A DNA stretch of 64,000 bases from Isoperla grammatica (taxonomy: Eukaryota > Arthropoda > Insecta > Plecoptera > Perlodidae). Made by a program: the position numbers and the translations under genes. Under the pieces are notes generated by a model. That model did not search any database and was not told the DNA's origin. It saw only the letters and a program-made list of their open reading frames with translations. The stretch covers positions 13,207,733 through 13,271,732 of the forward strand of contig OX246748.1 of assembly GCA_945910005.1 (NCBI GenBank), given 5' to 3'. This document shows positions 11,075-23,522 of this stretch, piece after piece (positions within the stretch are counted from its first letter, which is position 1; each line of letters begins with the position of its first letter).

Positions 11075-11935
11075 TGTTAGATTATGGACTTGGGTTATTA
11101 TTATGTCTATGGCTACACCATTGTTTCTCGCTGGTTACCTGCGCTGGTTACCTGCGCTGATTACCAGTGCCGAACTACGTCATGAATGTTACCATACTTT
11201 CAAATGCAGCCATGCACAATAGAAGCAGGTTCCAGCTTGCCTTGCCAGCGTTCCGTTATCTCAATGAAATAAACCCGTTTGCCCGCGCCGGTTACCAGTT
11301 AGCGGATAACCGGCTTTCTTTGTACGCGCAGTGAATTGCACCCCTCAATGTGGTGGAAGGGCTTGTACCATTTAGACGCCATTTTGGGTACATTTATGGT
11401 ATTGGAATATGGTTTATTTCTGAATTTACTTGTTTCGGTAGATTTTGCAACGTATTTTACAAAATCTATTCGTAAATACATTTTCGAAAATTATTTTAAA
11501 GTTCCTAACACTAATATTAACTATAATAACTATTAACATTTTAATTAGACTAATTCAGAGGGTGCACTGGCGTCTCAATTCATGATGCCTGCGACAACCG
11601 ACGTTGGGCTATATTTATCACAATTATTTAGTTTGAATAGGAATTATTAATATCAATCCCATTTTTATATATCAATTTATAAAAGTTTGATTCTTGCTTA
11701 TAAATTTATTTTAAACTAATTTTACATGTAAGTTTTTGAGTGTCATTAAATTTCTCTGAAAGGTGTATTTTCGGTATTTTACTCGCAGTATTTAATTTTA
11801 TAATTCAAGGAGCCGTCATTAAGCTATATATTTATTACAATTATTTAGTTTGAATAGGAGATTTTAATAGTACCGGCAAAAATCGTGCCAGGTGCCGCGC
11901 TCAGACGAGGGATGCAAGTTAATGTTTAATGTGTT
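11075..11935. other. Unannotated; contains two minor direct repeats
   Basis: 'gctggttacctgc' occurs in near-tandem at about 11129-11165. A 40-bp block containing 'aattatttagtttgaatagg' occurs at 11609-11652 and again at 11821-11867. No gene signal. Confidence 0.5.
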
Positions 11936-12005
11936 AATGATATGTATGATATGAAATTATATGTATGATATGAAATGATATGTTTGATATGAAATGATAT
12001 GATGT
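11936..12005 (+). repeat. Short tandem array, approx. 20-bp unit
   Basis: Three to four degenerate units of 'gatatgtatgatatgaaat' type. Confidence 0.8.
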
Positions 12006-12369
12006 GTGGGATAGCGAGCGGGGTTGGTTCACCTAAATGTCACCGCTTGTTTGTGTTGTAAGTAAAGAATGTTCGTGACGCGCGCGGAATGTTCTCAAGA
12101 TGCCGGGGGGAAGGGGGGGGGGGGGAAGGGGGGGGGGGATCGATCAGCCCGCCTCATGAATGAGCAGTTGTACGGAGTTGCACGTGGCTTATTGGGGCTC
12201 ACGTGACCTCCATCAGTTGTTGATTAGCGCGCCAATAAATACAGGGGTGACCACAACAACTATACATAACATTGCACTCTTCACTCAATGGGATAGTTGG
12301 GAGGATATAATGTACCCTAACTACCCTCATACCGAGTTGAGATCCTTAGCTCCTGCCCCTTTCATGCAC

Positions 12370-12590
12370 AAGGACTGCTACCTTATCGTGGTGGGCAGGT
12401 TTGCGTGCTTTGGTGATCCCGAGAGCTATGCCGGCGGAAGCGTATGCTTCTACTAGGGCCACCCTAGCCGGACAGGTCGAGGGGGAGAAGTCAGACGAAA
12501 TGCAGTCCACGTCCTCCCCTGTCCACTCCCTTACGTCCACTTCTCACTTGTCCCTTTCCTCCAATCACCCCCCGACGTTAACGATGTAGT
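12370..12590 (+). repeat. SINE-like repeat family F, copy 2
   Basis: Begins 'ggactgctaccttatcgtgg' and runs to 'acgatgtagtcgacaact', where it meets copy 3 tail to tail. A G-rich block (12104-12138) lies just upstream. Sequence before it near 12335-12368 matches 17876-17925. Confidence 0.8.
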
Positions 12591-12826
12591 CGACAACTAT
12601 GATCATGTGACGTCGGGGTGTGTTTGGAGAAAAGGGACAAGTATGACGAAAGGGAATTCAAAGAAGGGCGTGGACTGCCTTTCGCCTGGCTTGATCCCTC
12701 TCGACCTGTCCGGCTAGGGTGGCCCTACCAGAAGCATACGCTTCCGCCGGCATAGCTCTCGGGATCAGCAAAGAACGCAAACCTGCCCACCACGATAAGG
12801 TAGCAAGCAACAGTCCCTGGGTAGGT
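12591..12826 (-). repeat. SINE-like repeat family F, copy 3 (inverted against copy 2)
   Basis: Reverse complement of copy 2, sharing 'gacctgtccggctagggtgg' and ending 'cagtccctgggtaggt'. The two copies make an approximately 455-bp inverted pair centred near 12590. Confidence 0.8.
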
Positions 12827-12960
12827 AATAGTGATGGACTATAATGAAGACAGTACAGTGTAATTAGTACAGGTGGCCATAATGCGCTTTAATAAACCGG
12901 AATTGTTGACAAAAATCATTTAAAAAATGACTGGTCTTCTGGATCAGTCCATTTCATAAC

Positions 12961-13025
12961 ACTGAGTAGCTAGCTAAGCTTACTGAGTAGCTAAGCTTAC
13001 TGAGTAGCTAGATAAGCTTGCTGAA
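12961..13025 (+). repeat. Short tandem array of 'actgagtagcta..aagctt'
   Basis: Three degenerate units of about 20 bp. A related fragment 'gagtagctaagctagctgag' is at 13226-13245. Confidence 0.75.
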
Positions 13026-13950
13026 TAATCATATGATAATGTCAGTTTAAAAGGTACTTCATATAGTGTAATTTTAAGAAGGATTAATCGTAAGAAAAGT
13101 ACATATGCACTTAAATTCGCCCATTTTTTTCTTTTCGTAATAAATTATTTCCTAATGTATTTTTTCATGTAACAGTGCGGTTGTATTTTTTATGTAAAAG
13201 AAAAAAAATAATGACAGTATTTTAGAGTAGCTAAGCTAGCTGAGTAGCCTAGCTTCAAAGAGTTGACCACTACATTTAATTGAATGTATTTTAACTTATG
13301 TTTGTAAAGTTTAGATGTTGAACAAATTAGCGTTGAGCGCTGCCTATATTATAACAAAGACAGGTTGATGCTTGCGTTATGGAGTTGTGCCAGTCAAGCT
13401 TCGATAGACGTGTATTTTAATTAAAGTTTGTAAAAGAGGATTTCAAACGAACCAAGCCGCACCGAAGGTTAATAACACGTCATGTTTTAATTAACTGAAG
13501 TAATCTAGTTAGTAAAGGTTTTCATACAATACAATATTTGATGGTTTCAGGAGGACTCTAAAAGGTTGAATCAGTTAAAACCAGCAGTGAATGTGTCTGA
13601 GGAACTTTAATTTTTTTTTTTTTTTGGCTTTACGATGTTTTACCTTCTGAATTATAAAGGACGCAACTAGTGTATAACACGATTTGAATTTAAGCTACGA
13701 AATATTTTATTAGAAGAATCGTATTATTTTGTTCGTGAGAACAAAGCAATGCTAAAACACTAAATATTATTAGTACCGGTAGGGACTAATAATATTATGA
13801 CTCATATTTGAAACTAGTTGTGTTGTTTTAATTTTTATCTAAATCCAGCGACACACGAGAAATATGTTATGAAAATATACATTTCTTTGCTACTACACGG
13901 ATAAAATGTTTCCAGTATTGGTGGCATCACGTGATTCGAATCTCGTCACT
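13026..13950. other. No feature seen
   Basis: AT-rich, with a poly-T run near 13611-13626. No repeat match or convincing ORF. Confidence 0.45.
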
Positions 13951-14259
13951 TATAGGCTACTAGCAGCACCAAAAGACAACAATGAAACAAATGAATTGAA
14001 TCGATAGACAAACAACAAGCTGTCAAAAAACAATTTCTTATAATTTTGGAAAACAAAACAAAAAATAAAAATACAAAACTTTCACATTGTCGTTGTTCAT
14101 CATTTAAAGTTTTAAATGGCGAGCAGTTGCTATTGCTACACTTGTTTTTATTTGTATGATTGCAATTTTATTATTTTGACAGCTGATTGTTTGTCCATCA
14201 GTTCAATTCATTTGTTCCATTGTTGTAGTACGGATGTGACGTCAGTTGCGGGTTCCCTT
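13951..14259 (+). mobile_element. MITE family D, copy 1
   Basis: About 300 bp with subterminal inverted repeats: 'aaaagacaacaatgaaacaa' to 'gacaaacaacaagctgtcaa' at the left, 'ttttgacagctgattgtttg' to 'ttgttccattgttgt' at the right. Its right end carries 'gtgacgtcagttgcgggtt'. Other copies: 21471-21759, 25530-25833, 31764-32070; a diverged relative is at 29460-29739. Confidence 0.8.
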
Positions 14260-14645
14260 ATGCCGTGAAATGCTATCGATCGACAAGTGTTTTCTGCGCT
14301 GACACACGGTTGCTATGGAATTCTTGGCATAACACGTTTTTGGATATAACATGTTTTAAGTGTGTCATCAATTTGGAAACTTGAATAACATACTATGATA
14401 ACGTAATGCAACGAAATAAGTGTTTAAAAGTTGTTTTCAGGACTGTACATGGCCAGTGTAGACCTATAGCATTTCTATGTGATTAACTCTTTTTTTAAAA
14501 GTCATGAAGTAGACTCTGTGAATATGAACATAATATATCTCCAAACAGCTTGGTCGCAACAATATGTTTGAACTTTTCAGAGGTTGGCAAGTCACACACT
14601 CACACAGACGTACACAAAGACACGCTCACATGCATGCAAATCGCG
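14260..14645. other. No feature seen
   Basis: Unique-looking AT-rich sequence between a MITE and the (aaat)n array. A short CA-rich patch lies at 14595-14640. Confidence 0.45.
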
Positions 14646-16402
<1,757 letters not shown>

Positions 16403-16769
16403 TAGGGTGTATTCACGTATTGCGCATGGTGGCCACATTGGAGGCCACAACACAATGGCATGATTGGTAGTTCATTGTTACTATGTTTCAGCTGGCGTTT
16501 GGTGCAAATTCAACTGTTCTCTAACTTTGGTTTGCTATTATTACTTAAAATCAACGTAAACTCTTTTGTCTCGATTACTCTTTTAATCGTTTACAAAGGC
16601 ATACAATAATCATTTTCGTACACTTTATCGGGGGACGTACGTGTTCAAACTTGTCATATTTCCCCGTAAACAATATTATTCGTTTTATTTTGACAGCTAA
16701 ATGAAACTTGAAATAGTACTATAAGTGGCCTCCAATATGGCCGATGTGACGTCACGTGAATACTCCCTA
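16403..16769 (+). mobile_element. MITE family L, copy 1
   Basis: Ends 'gggtgtattcacgt' and 'acgtgaatactccc', each bordered by TA. The subterminal 'ggccacattgg' roughly mirrors 'ccaatatggcc'. The interior is very similar to copy 2 (62384-62758). TA borders suggest a Tc1/mariner-related non-autonomous element (inference). Confidence 0.8.
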
Positions 16770-17109
16770 CAGCGGGGTTAGGGTTTACATCACTATTGGA
16801 AGAAATATCAGAGAACCCTCACATACGCGGTAGATAAGACATATCTCCGCCAATCAGCGAGCGTGGGTCTCGACCTTGTTAAAATATCTTACGGATGTCG
16901 CGGCTGTCGATAATCCGCGCCCTCTTTGACATTTGAGGGAAATTTCTTGTCAGAAAGTGAGACGTTGTTATGCTAAAGTTGACAGTCCCATGCTTTCGAA
17001 ACTGCGAGTCCAAAAGTACCAACTTGACAGTGTACGTCTCGAAAGTTCCTTATAAAAAACACTCTAGTTAACTGGAAAATATGTAATAAAAAAACACCGT
17101 TGGACTTCA
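16770..17109. other. No feature seen
   Basis: No repeat match or ORF of note. Confidence 0.4.
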
Positions 17110-17257
17110 GGGCCGGTATTTCAATGTCCAGTTAAAGTGTCTAGTAGGCCTAATTTAACCGTTAGGTAAGCCCAGTTTGGTGTATTTCTATGGACCGTTG
17201 TCATGGTGAAAACAATTTAACTGAAAAGTAGATTTTAACTGGACATAGAAATACCAA
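17110..17257. mobile_element. Short MITE with approx. 22-bp inverted ends
   Basis: 'ggtatttcaatgtccagtta' at the left and 'taactggacatagaaatacc' at the right are complementary with one mismatch. A single copy in this window, abutting the next hairpin element. Confidence 0.6.
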
Positions 17258-17299
17258 GAGTTACACAGTTAAAAAATGTTCGATTTTATTCAACATCAC

Positions 17300-17347
17300 G
17301 TCACACAATATTTCGACAGCTGCTCTGCTGTCATCATCAGCCATAAC
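17300..17347 (-). ncRNA. Hammerhead-ribozyme-like motif 2a
   Basis: On the minus strand: GTTATGG, CTGATGA, extra T, stem II GACAGC/GCTGTC with loop AGAGCA, GAA, self-complementary ATAT, T, then GTGTGAC. Stem I pairs six of seven positions if G-U is allowed, with a mismatch at the base. Confidence 0.45.
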
Positions 17348-17386
17348 TGAGGGATAGATCGATTTTAGTGGTCTAGCTATCCCTCA

Positions 17387-17434
17387 GTCGTGCCTGATGA
17401 TGACAACAGAGCAGCTGTCGAAACATTGCGTGAC
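17387..17434 (+). ncRNA. Hammerhead-ribozyme-like motif 2b
   Basis: GTCGTGC, CTGATGA, extra T, stem II GACAAC/GCTGTC (one A-C mismatch), GAA, ACAT, T, then GCGTGAC. Stem I forms seven consecutive pairs including two G-U. Compared with 2a, stem I differs at three positions in its 5' strand, while pairing is kept or improved. Confidence 0.5.
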
Positions 17435-17518
17435 GTGATGTTGAATAACATCGGAAATTTTTTTAACTGTGTAAGTCCTACAGTGTTTTTTATTCTAAAG
17501 TTCCTACCAGCTATTTGA

Positions 17519-17860
17519 CTTATGCCGACATTACACGACTCGATACTTTCATCAAACTTATTGAATTCAAGAACAAAAGCGAATCAAAAACAGTTGGTAA
17601 AAAACTGCAACAATATAGCTTCTATTAATTGATGCTTTTTTGTCCTTGAATTCAATAAGTTTGACGAAAGTATTGAACCGTGCTATACCCACATTACACG
17701 GTTCAATACTTTCGTCAAATTTATTGAATTCAAGGACAAAAAAGCATCAATTAATAGAAGCTATATTGTTGCAGTTTTTTAACAAACTGTTTTTGATTCG
17801 CTATTGTTCTTGAATTCAATAAGTTTGACGAAAGTATTGAGTCGTGTAATGTCTGCTTAA
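17519..17860. mobile_element. Double hairpin: two inverted copies of a palindromic MITE
   Basis: Each half is itself a hairpin with arms containing 'ttattgaattcaag' and 'cttgaattcaataagtttga'. The second half is an inverted copy of the first (shared 'gaagctatattgttgcagtt'). The whole therefore reads as a palindrome of palindromes. A single hairpin relative lies at 27515-27665. Confidence 0.75.
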
Positions 17861-17874
17861 TGTGGGTATTAGCC

Positions 17875-18030
17875 TCGTCACCGCTCTCAAGTCCTTATCT
17901 GCTGCCCCTTTCATGCACGCAGCTTCAACGATAGTCAACAGATTCCTGGCGTTGTTTCACACATTCGTAAAGGTAGTTTTCCGCTTAGTAGAGTAGAGTG
18001 CACAAAGCTTATTCCTAACCAAGCCCCTAT
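17875..18030 (-). repeat. Dispersed repeat fragment (matches 39290-39545)
   Basis: The reverse complement shares 'gcactctactaag', 'acgaatgtgtgaaa' and 'gcgtgcatgaaa' in the same order with 39290-39545. Its edge also matches 12335-12368. The segment 18395-18432 matches another part of the same repeat ('tagttcctaccgtct' in reverse). Confidence 0.55.
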
Positions 18031-20097
18031 GACTCCATAGCAGTAGGCGGTGAAAATCTGTTGCAAATTGAATGCCGCCATTATATGGCATTCACGCTAT
18101 TTTATTTGAAATTATCTATTTAAAAGAAAGAAAACGTATAAAGCTTAACACAAACTAAACACTTAAGATTTTTAACAGTATCTAGTCTAAATATACTATT
18201 TTATTGAAGCAGTTTCAATTATTAAAAAAATAAAAACACCCATTATGAAAATTCGAATGTTGATCCACGTAGTCTCTGGATCACAAAACCATGATAATTC
18301 CATATTAATGGCAGCCGTCAATATGCAATAACGACCGCAGCGCCAGTGCGTCATCTAGACCTACTATAGTACTATTCCAACATCTTTGTTCCTAACAGAC
18401 CTGTTTCAAGTACAGACGGTAGGAACTAGAGAATTACAAAATTCAGTTGGTACTATTGAATTCAGCTATTTCGAAAGCATGCTGGCCAACTTTACATTAT
18501 TCATAGTTCCTACGTGACGTCACAGCGGCCATGATTGCGACACAATTGATGCGGACCAATCCTAGATCATAGGCAAATACTATTCAAATTTAATAAATAC
18601 GCCTAGTTAAGAATTTAAAAAGTAAACATAATTAATACAAAATGAAAAAATACCACACAATCAAATTTGATTTAAAAAAGCAGGCTGGATTTTAAAGAAT
18701 GAAGAATTTATGTGTTTTACCACAACCGCCTTAAATTGTTTCTCCATGGCAACGTCAAAGTTTGATCACAAATGTGGCCGCCACGCGCAAAGATGTGACG
18801 TACGTGCAACCTATGAATATTAACTGTGTCTGGACATTTCGCTACGTCAGCTTACATATCTAACGTTACAGTAAAACTCAATACCCATCACGAGAAGGCA
18901 GACTAGATTTGAGAGTGATTCAATTTGAATACAATCTATACGACCAGGCGTAGGCTGAGTAACAAATCAGTGCGCATACGACGAATAGACTATAAACAAC
19001 AATGATCTCAGATTGGGTGAATCCTATTCAAGCCGAAACATCCAAGATGCAACGGGGTTGGATTTGGAAATAACATCTCACCAGAGAAACATCAGTGCAG
19101 CCAGCAGTAATAATTTGGAGTTTTCGTTCCACTGTTAAACGGGGATTAAGTCCCGAACGAGGCCCAGTGGAATATCCCTGGTAAAACGTTCGAGAATAAT
19201 CCTCTTTGTATGCAAACCGAATAGCGATGGGATTTGTTTGAATTACACCGACTGGGCTTTATTTGATTGAATTCTATTTATGAACGAAGTGTGTGGTTAA
19301 ATATTGGTGAAATGAAATGTGTATCGTGTTTGTTTTTATTAATAATATGAAATAAAATGCGAGTACATGTGTTTGGTGTAACTTTCCAGAAAAACGGAGC
19401 CAAATTATTTTTGAGAAGAATTCCAAATGCTGACGATTTTAAATTGTTGGAAAAGCTTGTGTTTATGAGTAATGATTCCAAGCCAGTACGAAAAGTAGTG
19501 CGCGCGTCGTAAAGCGAGGGTCGAATACGCGGAGTGATATCTATAATACAAGTGTAATTAGGTCCCGTCTCCACTTTGAGTGAATCTATTTCAATTCGAA
19601 ACCGAACTCGACTAAGAAGATTAGCATCAGCGCTCACAGCGGCTGATTGCGTAACTGAGCGGTTGCAATGGAAACATTTAAAAAGCCTGACTGAATGAAT
19701 TGAACGATTTGTCCTGGTTTAGGGATCCAATCGACCTATATTAAAAGTGGGAGAGCTCGTAACCCTCCACCCCCCCCCCCCCCCCCCTGCCTCCGATAAG
19801 AAAAGTGCGGAGTGTCTCTACACAACCCCTGTTAATATCTTCTATTCAAACGACTAAACGGGATCTTACCCAAGCGTGATTTCTTTTAAACGTTTATGCA
19901 ATGGTTTGAAATTAATCCTTCGTTTTTTTTTTGTTTTTTTTTTTTGCTAAAAGAAGTAAAACTTCCATTCATATGTGTGTCTTTGTGGGACGTCTTGTCT
20001 TCATCTGTACACGTGACAAGTTCAGTTTAACTTGTGGTTGGATGTCAACCTACACTATACGGAACCTCAGATTTCAATTATTTACTTCAATTGCTTT
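18031..20097. other. Unannotated 2-kb stretch; poly-C tract and one open minus-strand frame
   Basis: Poly-C run at 19769-19787. A 119-codon open frame on the minus strand (19278-19637) begins with GTG rather than ATG. It has no recognisable motif, and I do not call it a gene. CG-containing patches around 18780-19260 match nothing I can name. Confidence 0.4.
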
Positions 20098-20235
20098 ATT
20101 AGGGCCGTATGCACAGTCAAGTGTCAAGTTTCGTACAGGATTTATTGCTATGGAATTGTTTTATTATATGCTATTTTCCACAAGAAGAACAAACTCCATA
20201 GCAACCATAAACAAATCACATACTTTCCTAACTTG
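20098..20235 (-). repeat. Internal fragment of MITE family I
   Basis: The reverse complement matches 34985-35116, sharing 'atggttgctatggagtttgt', 'aacttgacacttg' and 'gcatacggccct'. Confidence 0.6.
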
Positions 20236-20239
20236 GCAT

Positions 20240-20362
20240 GCTAGGGTATTTGGATGGATGGGATTCGCGTTTACGACTGAGGAAAACATCGGGAAAAACC
20301 TTCAGTCGGGATTGCCGGTGGCCGGAATCGAACCGGCGACCTTCCGGATTACAGTCTCGTGA
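20240..20362 (-). mobile_element. tRNA-derived SINE family 1, copy 2 (partial)
   Basis: Minus-strand head with perfect box B GGTTCGATTCC (in 'aaggtcgccggttcgattcc') and central 'ctgaaggtttttcccgatg', as in 7816-8087. An internal deletion joins 'cgcgaat' to 'ccatccaaataccctag'. The tail and target duplication are missing. Confidence 0.8.
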
Positions 20363-20480
20363 GGAGTGTAAGTTTAGACGCATGTTTAAGCGATAAAATG
20401 ACTTCTTCCGAACGCTCTTAAATACTAAGTTAATAACAGTAGTACATTGACGTACCTCGGTCATGCGTGTTCATCTATAA

Positions 20481-20951
20481 ATAAAAATAAATAAATAAAT
20501 TCACATTTAGTCTACCCACTCAGTAACTAAACTGATTTTCAGTGAGGAAAGTGCCTTAGGCCAGGTATTATAACGCCCGGCTAAACGTTTAGCACTGGGC
20601 TAACTTGTTTTTTCCTATGAAACCACGCTTTGAAAACAAGTTAGCGGTGGTCTAAATATTTAGCCGGGCGTTATAATACCGGGCTTAAACCAACCCTGTA
20701 GGCTTCGAACACCATCGACGAGTGAGCGATAACCAATCAAAGATCGATATTTAAAATACGAAACATATGCATCAGTGATTGGACAGTGCGAACACCTGCG
20801 GACAAATGCCAGAATCAACAAGGCCGATTCAGAACAACTTTGAATTTATTGAGTGCTTCGTTGCTAGGACGGCTCCAAAGTCACCGTTTACTTATTCCTA
20901 AGCCAAGAAGTATTGGAATTGAATCCACATTAGAAGTTGAAAAACTTCTGC
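20481..20951 (-). repeat. SINE-like repeat family C, copy 3
   Basis: The most complete C copy here, running from its A/T-rich 3' end ('aataaataaattcacattt') to 'gaaaaacttctgc'. Interrupted by the hairpin MITE at 20559-20684. Confidence 0.8.
20559..20684. mobile_element. 126-bp hairpin MITE with TTA duplication (PIF/Harbinger type)
   Basis: Left end 'ggccaggtattataacgccc' pairs with the right end 'gggcgttataataccgggc'. TTA flanks both sides (20556-20558, 20685-20687). A 3-bp TWA duplication is characteristic of PIF/Harbinger elements. Inserted in repeat C copy 3. Confidence 0.75.
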
Positions 20952-21102
20952 CTTGGATCGCTCTCATCAAACACTTTAACACACTGACGAGTGGGACGAC
21001 CCAACAGTAGTACATTGACGTACCTCGGTCATACGTGTTCATCTATGAACCTTGGATCGCTCTCATCAACAACTTGAACACACTGACGAGTTGGACGACC
21101 CA

Positions 21103-21470
21103 CTATCGTTGTTTACGATACTTAGACCGTGTTCGCGACACGTCGTCAAATCTCCAGTAAAGAGGTGATCACTGCTAAGCCCGGCCGATCAAGTAGGTTC
21201 CACCATTGACCACGCGGATCATCTCGCATCGAAGTGTCTTTACCACATTCAAGTCCAGCGCTGTAAAAACGTCGTTGACATTATATTGCGTGAAGCCGAT
21301 CTATAAAATGTGTCGAAACAATCAGGCCGAGAAGGTATACGCCATTTTATTGGCGCCATTATGGAAGTGTTTCGTCTCTGCTGGCCGCCATTTCAACCAT
21401 TTTTCTACGGCCATTTTAACATTTAAGTTTTGTCTTCTGTAATATATTTATTTTTGTGATCAATTTTAAT
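21103..21470. other. No feature seen
   Basis: Moderate GC sequence with 'cgccattttattggcgccat'. No ORF or repeat match. Confidence 0.4.
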
Positions 21471-21759
21471 CCAAAAGACAACAATGAAACAAATGAATTG
21501 AATCGATGGACAAACAACAAGCTGTCAAAAAATAATTTTGTCTGATTTTGGAAAACAAAACAAAAAAGAAACAAATACACAAACAAAACTTTCACTTTGT
21601 CATTGTCTATCATTAAAAGTTTTAAATGGCGAGCAGTTATTATTGCTACACTTGTTTTTATTTCTATGGTTGCAATTTTAATATTTTGACAGCTGATGGT
21701 TTGTCCATCAGTTCAATTCATTTGTTCCATTGTTGTCTTTCGGTGTTGCTAGTGCCCTA
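21471..21759 (+). mobile_element. MITE family D, copy 2
   Basis: Matches copies 1, 3 and 4 throughout. The left terminus is truncated at 'ccaaaagac'; the right terminus ends 'ggtgttgctagtgcccta'. Confidence 0.8.
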
Positions 21760-21811
21760 TTGCATTATATTGTAGCCTATTAGGCCTAATTATTGTGTTT
21801 TGTGTTGTTGC

Positions 21812-21861
21812 GTTTTTACCATGGCAACCAGACTTTCAATTGGTGGTTGCCATGGTGAAAA
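21812..21861. repeat. Small hairpin
   Basis: 'gtttttaccatggcaacca' faces 'tggttgccatggtgaaaac' across a short loop. Confidence 0.6.
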
Positions 21862-21888
21862 CAAGTTAGTACAGGCAAATACCTTTGG

Positions 21889-22047
21889 GCGTATCTCAGT
21901 GCTCTATTTTGACGCTAGTCGACTAGCCTAGTAGACTAATGTAACAATTAGTGACAATTAATTACAAAGATTACAAAAATCGTTGCTTGTTGTTTTAGTG
22001 CACTATAGGCTAGTCGACTAGCGTCAAAATAGAGCATTGAGGTACGC
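21889..22047. mobile_element. Hairpin MITE, approx. 40-bp inverted ends
   Basis: 'gcgtatctcagtgctctatt' to 'ctagtcgactagcct' is mirrored by 'aggctagtcgactagcgtca' to 'gaggtacgc'. One copy in the window. Confidence 0.7.
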
Positions 22048-23119
22048 ATACACAAACTAGGCCATCCTATCATGGAAATTAAATTGTGTAAGAGCAAAAT
22101 TACATTTTTCTGTTAAGCATAATATTGATAATAATATTAATAATTTTATATTTTAGGCTTTCTTTATACGGAATAATTTCATGTAAATTATACATACGAT
22201 AGATATTATTATTTTTGATTTTCCATTTTATCCCAGACTGCGTGGCTTGTCCTCAGAAGTACATAAACACGCAGTTTGCAATTTGTATCTATGTAACAGG
22301 TGCTTAAATTCTCTACAAGAACGTCGTGTTTTTCTCACGTCAAAGTATTCACGCTATTCCTGTTTTACTACTTCTACTATACATTTTGTTATGCATAGAG
22401 AAAACTATTTTACATTATTGAAATATAAAAGTTTTCTCCCTTGTGTTCTTATGTATTTTACAACAATGATGTTTGCAAACGATGTACTTTTAAATTAAAT
22501 TCCATTGGTCACGTTTTTAATTTAAAGTCCCATATAAGATATTTACAAACGGGGTCCCCAAAGAGTGAGGAGGAGTGAGGAGAATGAGGAGAGTGAGGAA
22601 GCCACTCAAAGGATGATGGGAAACTCGAACATAGTTCCAACTTTGATTAATGTAGTTTGAGGCAAGATTACTCGAGGGGGAGGGGGTGGTGGAGGGGGGA
22701 GGGTATTATTTGCATCTAAATCAGGGCATAATGTTGACGGGATAAAAATTCGATTACAAAAGCTATATTCTGGCGTATGGGTTGGGCGACTCAAACAAGT
22801 ATTGGTATTGGAAACTATGATTGAAAATAATGAAAGTTGACTTCGTAAAACTATTTATACCTTTTGGGATACGAACCTGGTGATAAAAATTTAAATAAAT
22901 TAACTTGTATTTATTTTCTACTCACTCAAGTAAAAGAACTGATATGTATTGGGGCATGATATTTATAATGTGCATTCGACTTTCTTTTAGTATCCATCGT
23001 CTAGTGCTTTAGGACGTCTCTTATGTACCAAACTTAAATCTCATCGATGGTAATTAAGAGTGAAAAGTGATAAACGGGAGAATTTTTAGAGATGTTTTAC
23101 TCGAACTATGAAGCAGACA
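22048..23119. other. No gene seen; purine-rich patch
   Basis: 'gaggagtgaggagaatgagg' near 22567 is a degenerate purine repeat. A (ggtggagggggga)-type G-rich patch is at 22677-22700. The ORFs here are short and without motifs. Confidence 0.4.
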
Positions 23120-23266
23120 CGTTGGAATTCATAGTCGGCCCCTACACCTAGGGGCGCCCATTGTTACCAAGGTAACAATTGTTTGCATGTTATTTCCCAT
23201 AAACAAAACAAATCCATAGCAACAATGGGTGCCCCTAGGTGTAGGGGCCGACTATGAATTCCAACC
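23120..23266. mobile_element. 147-bp palindromic MITE family E, copy 1
   Basis: Arms from 'gttggaattcatagtcggcc' to 'cccattgttaccaaggtaac', mirrored on the right. Same length as copies 2 and 3. The outermost left base is mutated and the left TAA/TTA duplication is not intact; TTA follows on the right. Confidence 0.85.
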
Positions 23267-23522
23267 TTAGGTTGGACGGGACCGAACATTAAGCTCAAAT
23301 ATCACAGGCGTCACTTTTAATCTTCGGCCGTAACAGTTATCAAAATATTTAGGCCGGTAACCGGTAAAGAACATCGATCTGCGCGCGAGTGAATTTGTTC
23401 TAAAAGCATTGGTCGAGTTTCGCTGTACTCAATTCTATAGCAGAGCCAGCAGAGCCATCTCAGTACTTCCCTACAGACAGCCAGTGCAATATGTGCTGAT
23501 ATTTTCAGTTTGACATGGTTTG

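Larger units (their letters stand above)
17261..17474. mobile_element. Hairpin element carrying a hammerhead-like motif in each arm
   Basis: About 214 bp. The two arms are inverted copies from 'ttacacagttaaaaaa' inward to 'actgagggata'. Each arm has a hammerhead-like motif, so one lies on each strand. It could be two inverted terminal fragments of a Penelope-like element or a MITE that captured the motif. Confidence 0.7.
20435..21102 (+). repeat. 99-bp tandem repeat interrupted by repeat C
   Basis: A partial unit (20435-20480, 'aacagtagtacattgacgta'), a full unit (20952-21050) and a partial unit (21051-21102, 'cttggatcgctctcatcaa'). The C element at 20481-20951 separates the first unit from the rest, so the tandem array existed before the insertion or was duplicated with it. 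Confidence 0.7.

Noticed and set aside
12346..12589. Recurring peptide around 'PRAMPAEAYASGRATLAGQV' on several ORFs
   Set aside because: The same peptide arises from most family F copies in both orientations of the window; it reflects repeat conservation at DNA level, not a gene.
19278..19637. 119-aa minus-strand ORF
   Set aside because: Begins with GTG, has no recognisable domain and no supporting splice or composition signal; kept only as a remark in the unannotated stretch.
19931..20362. 143-aa plus-strand ORF
   Set aside because: Starts in a poly-T run and runs through a MITE fragment and an inverted SINE, so it is a chimera of repeats.
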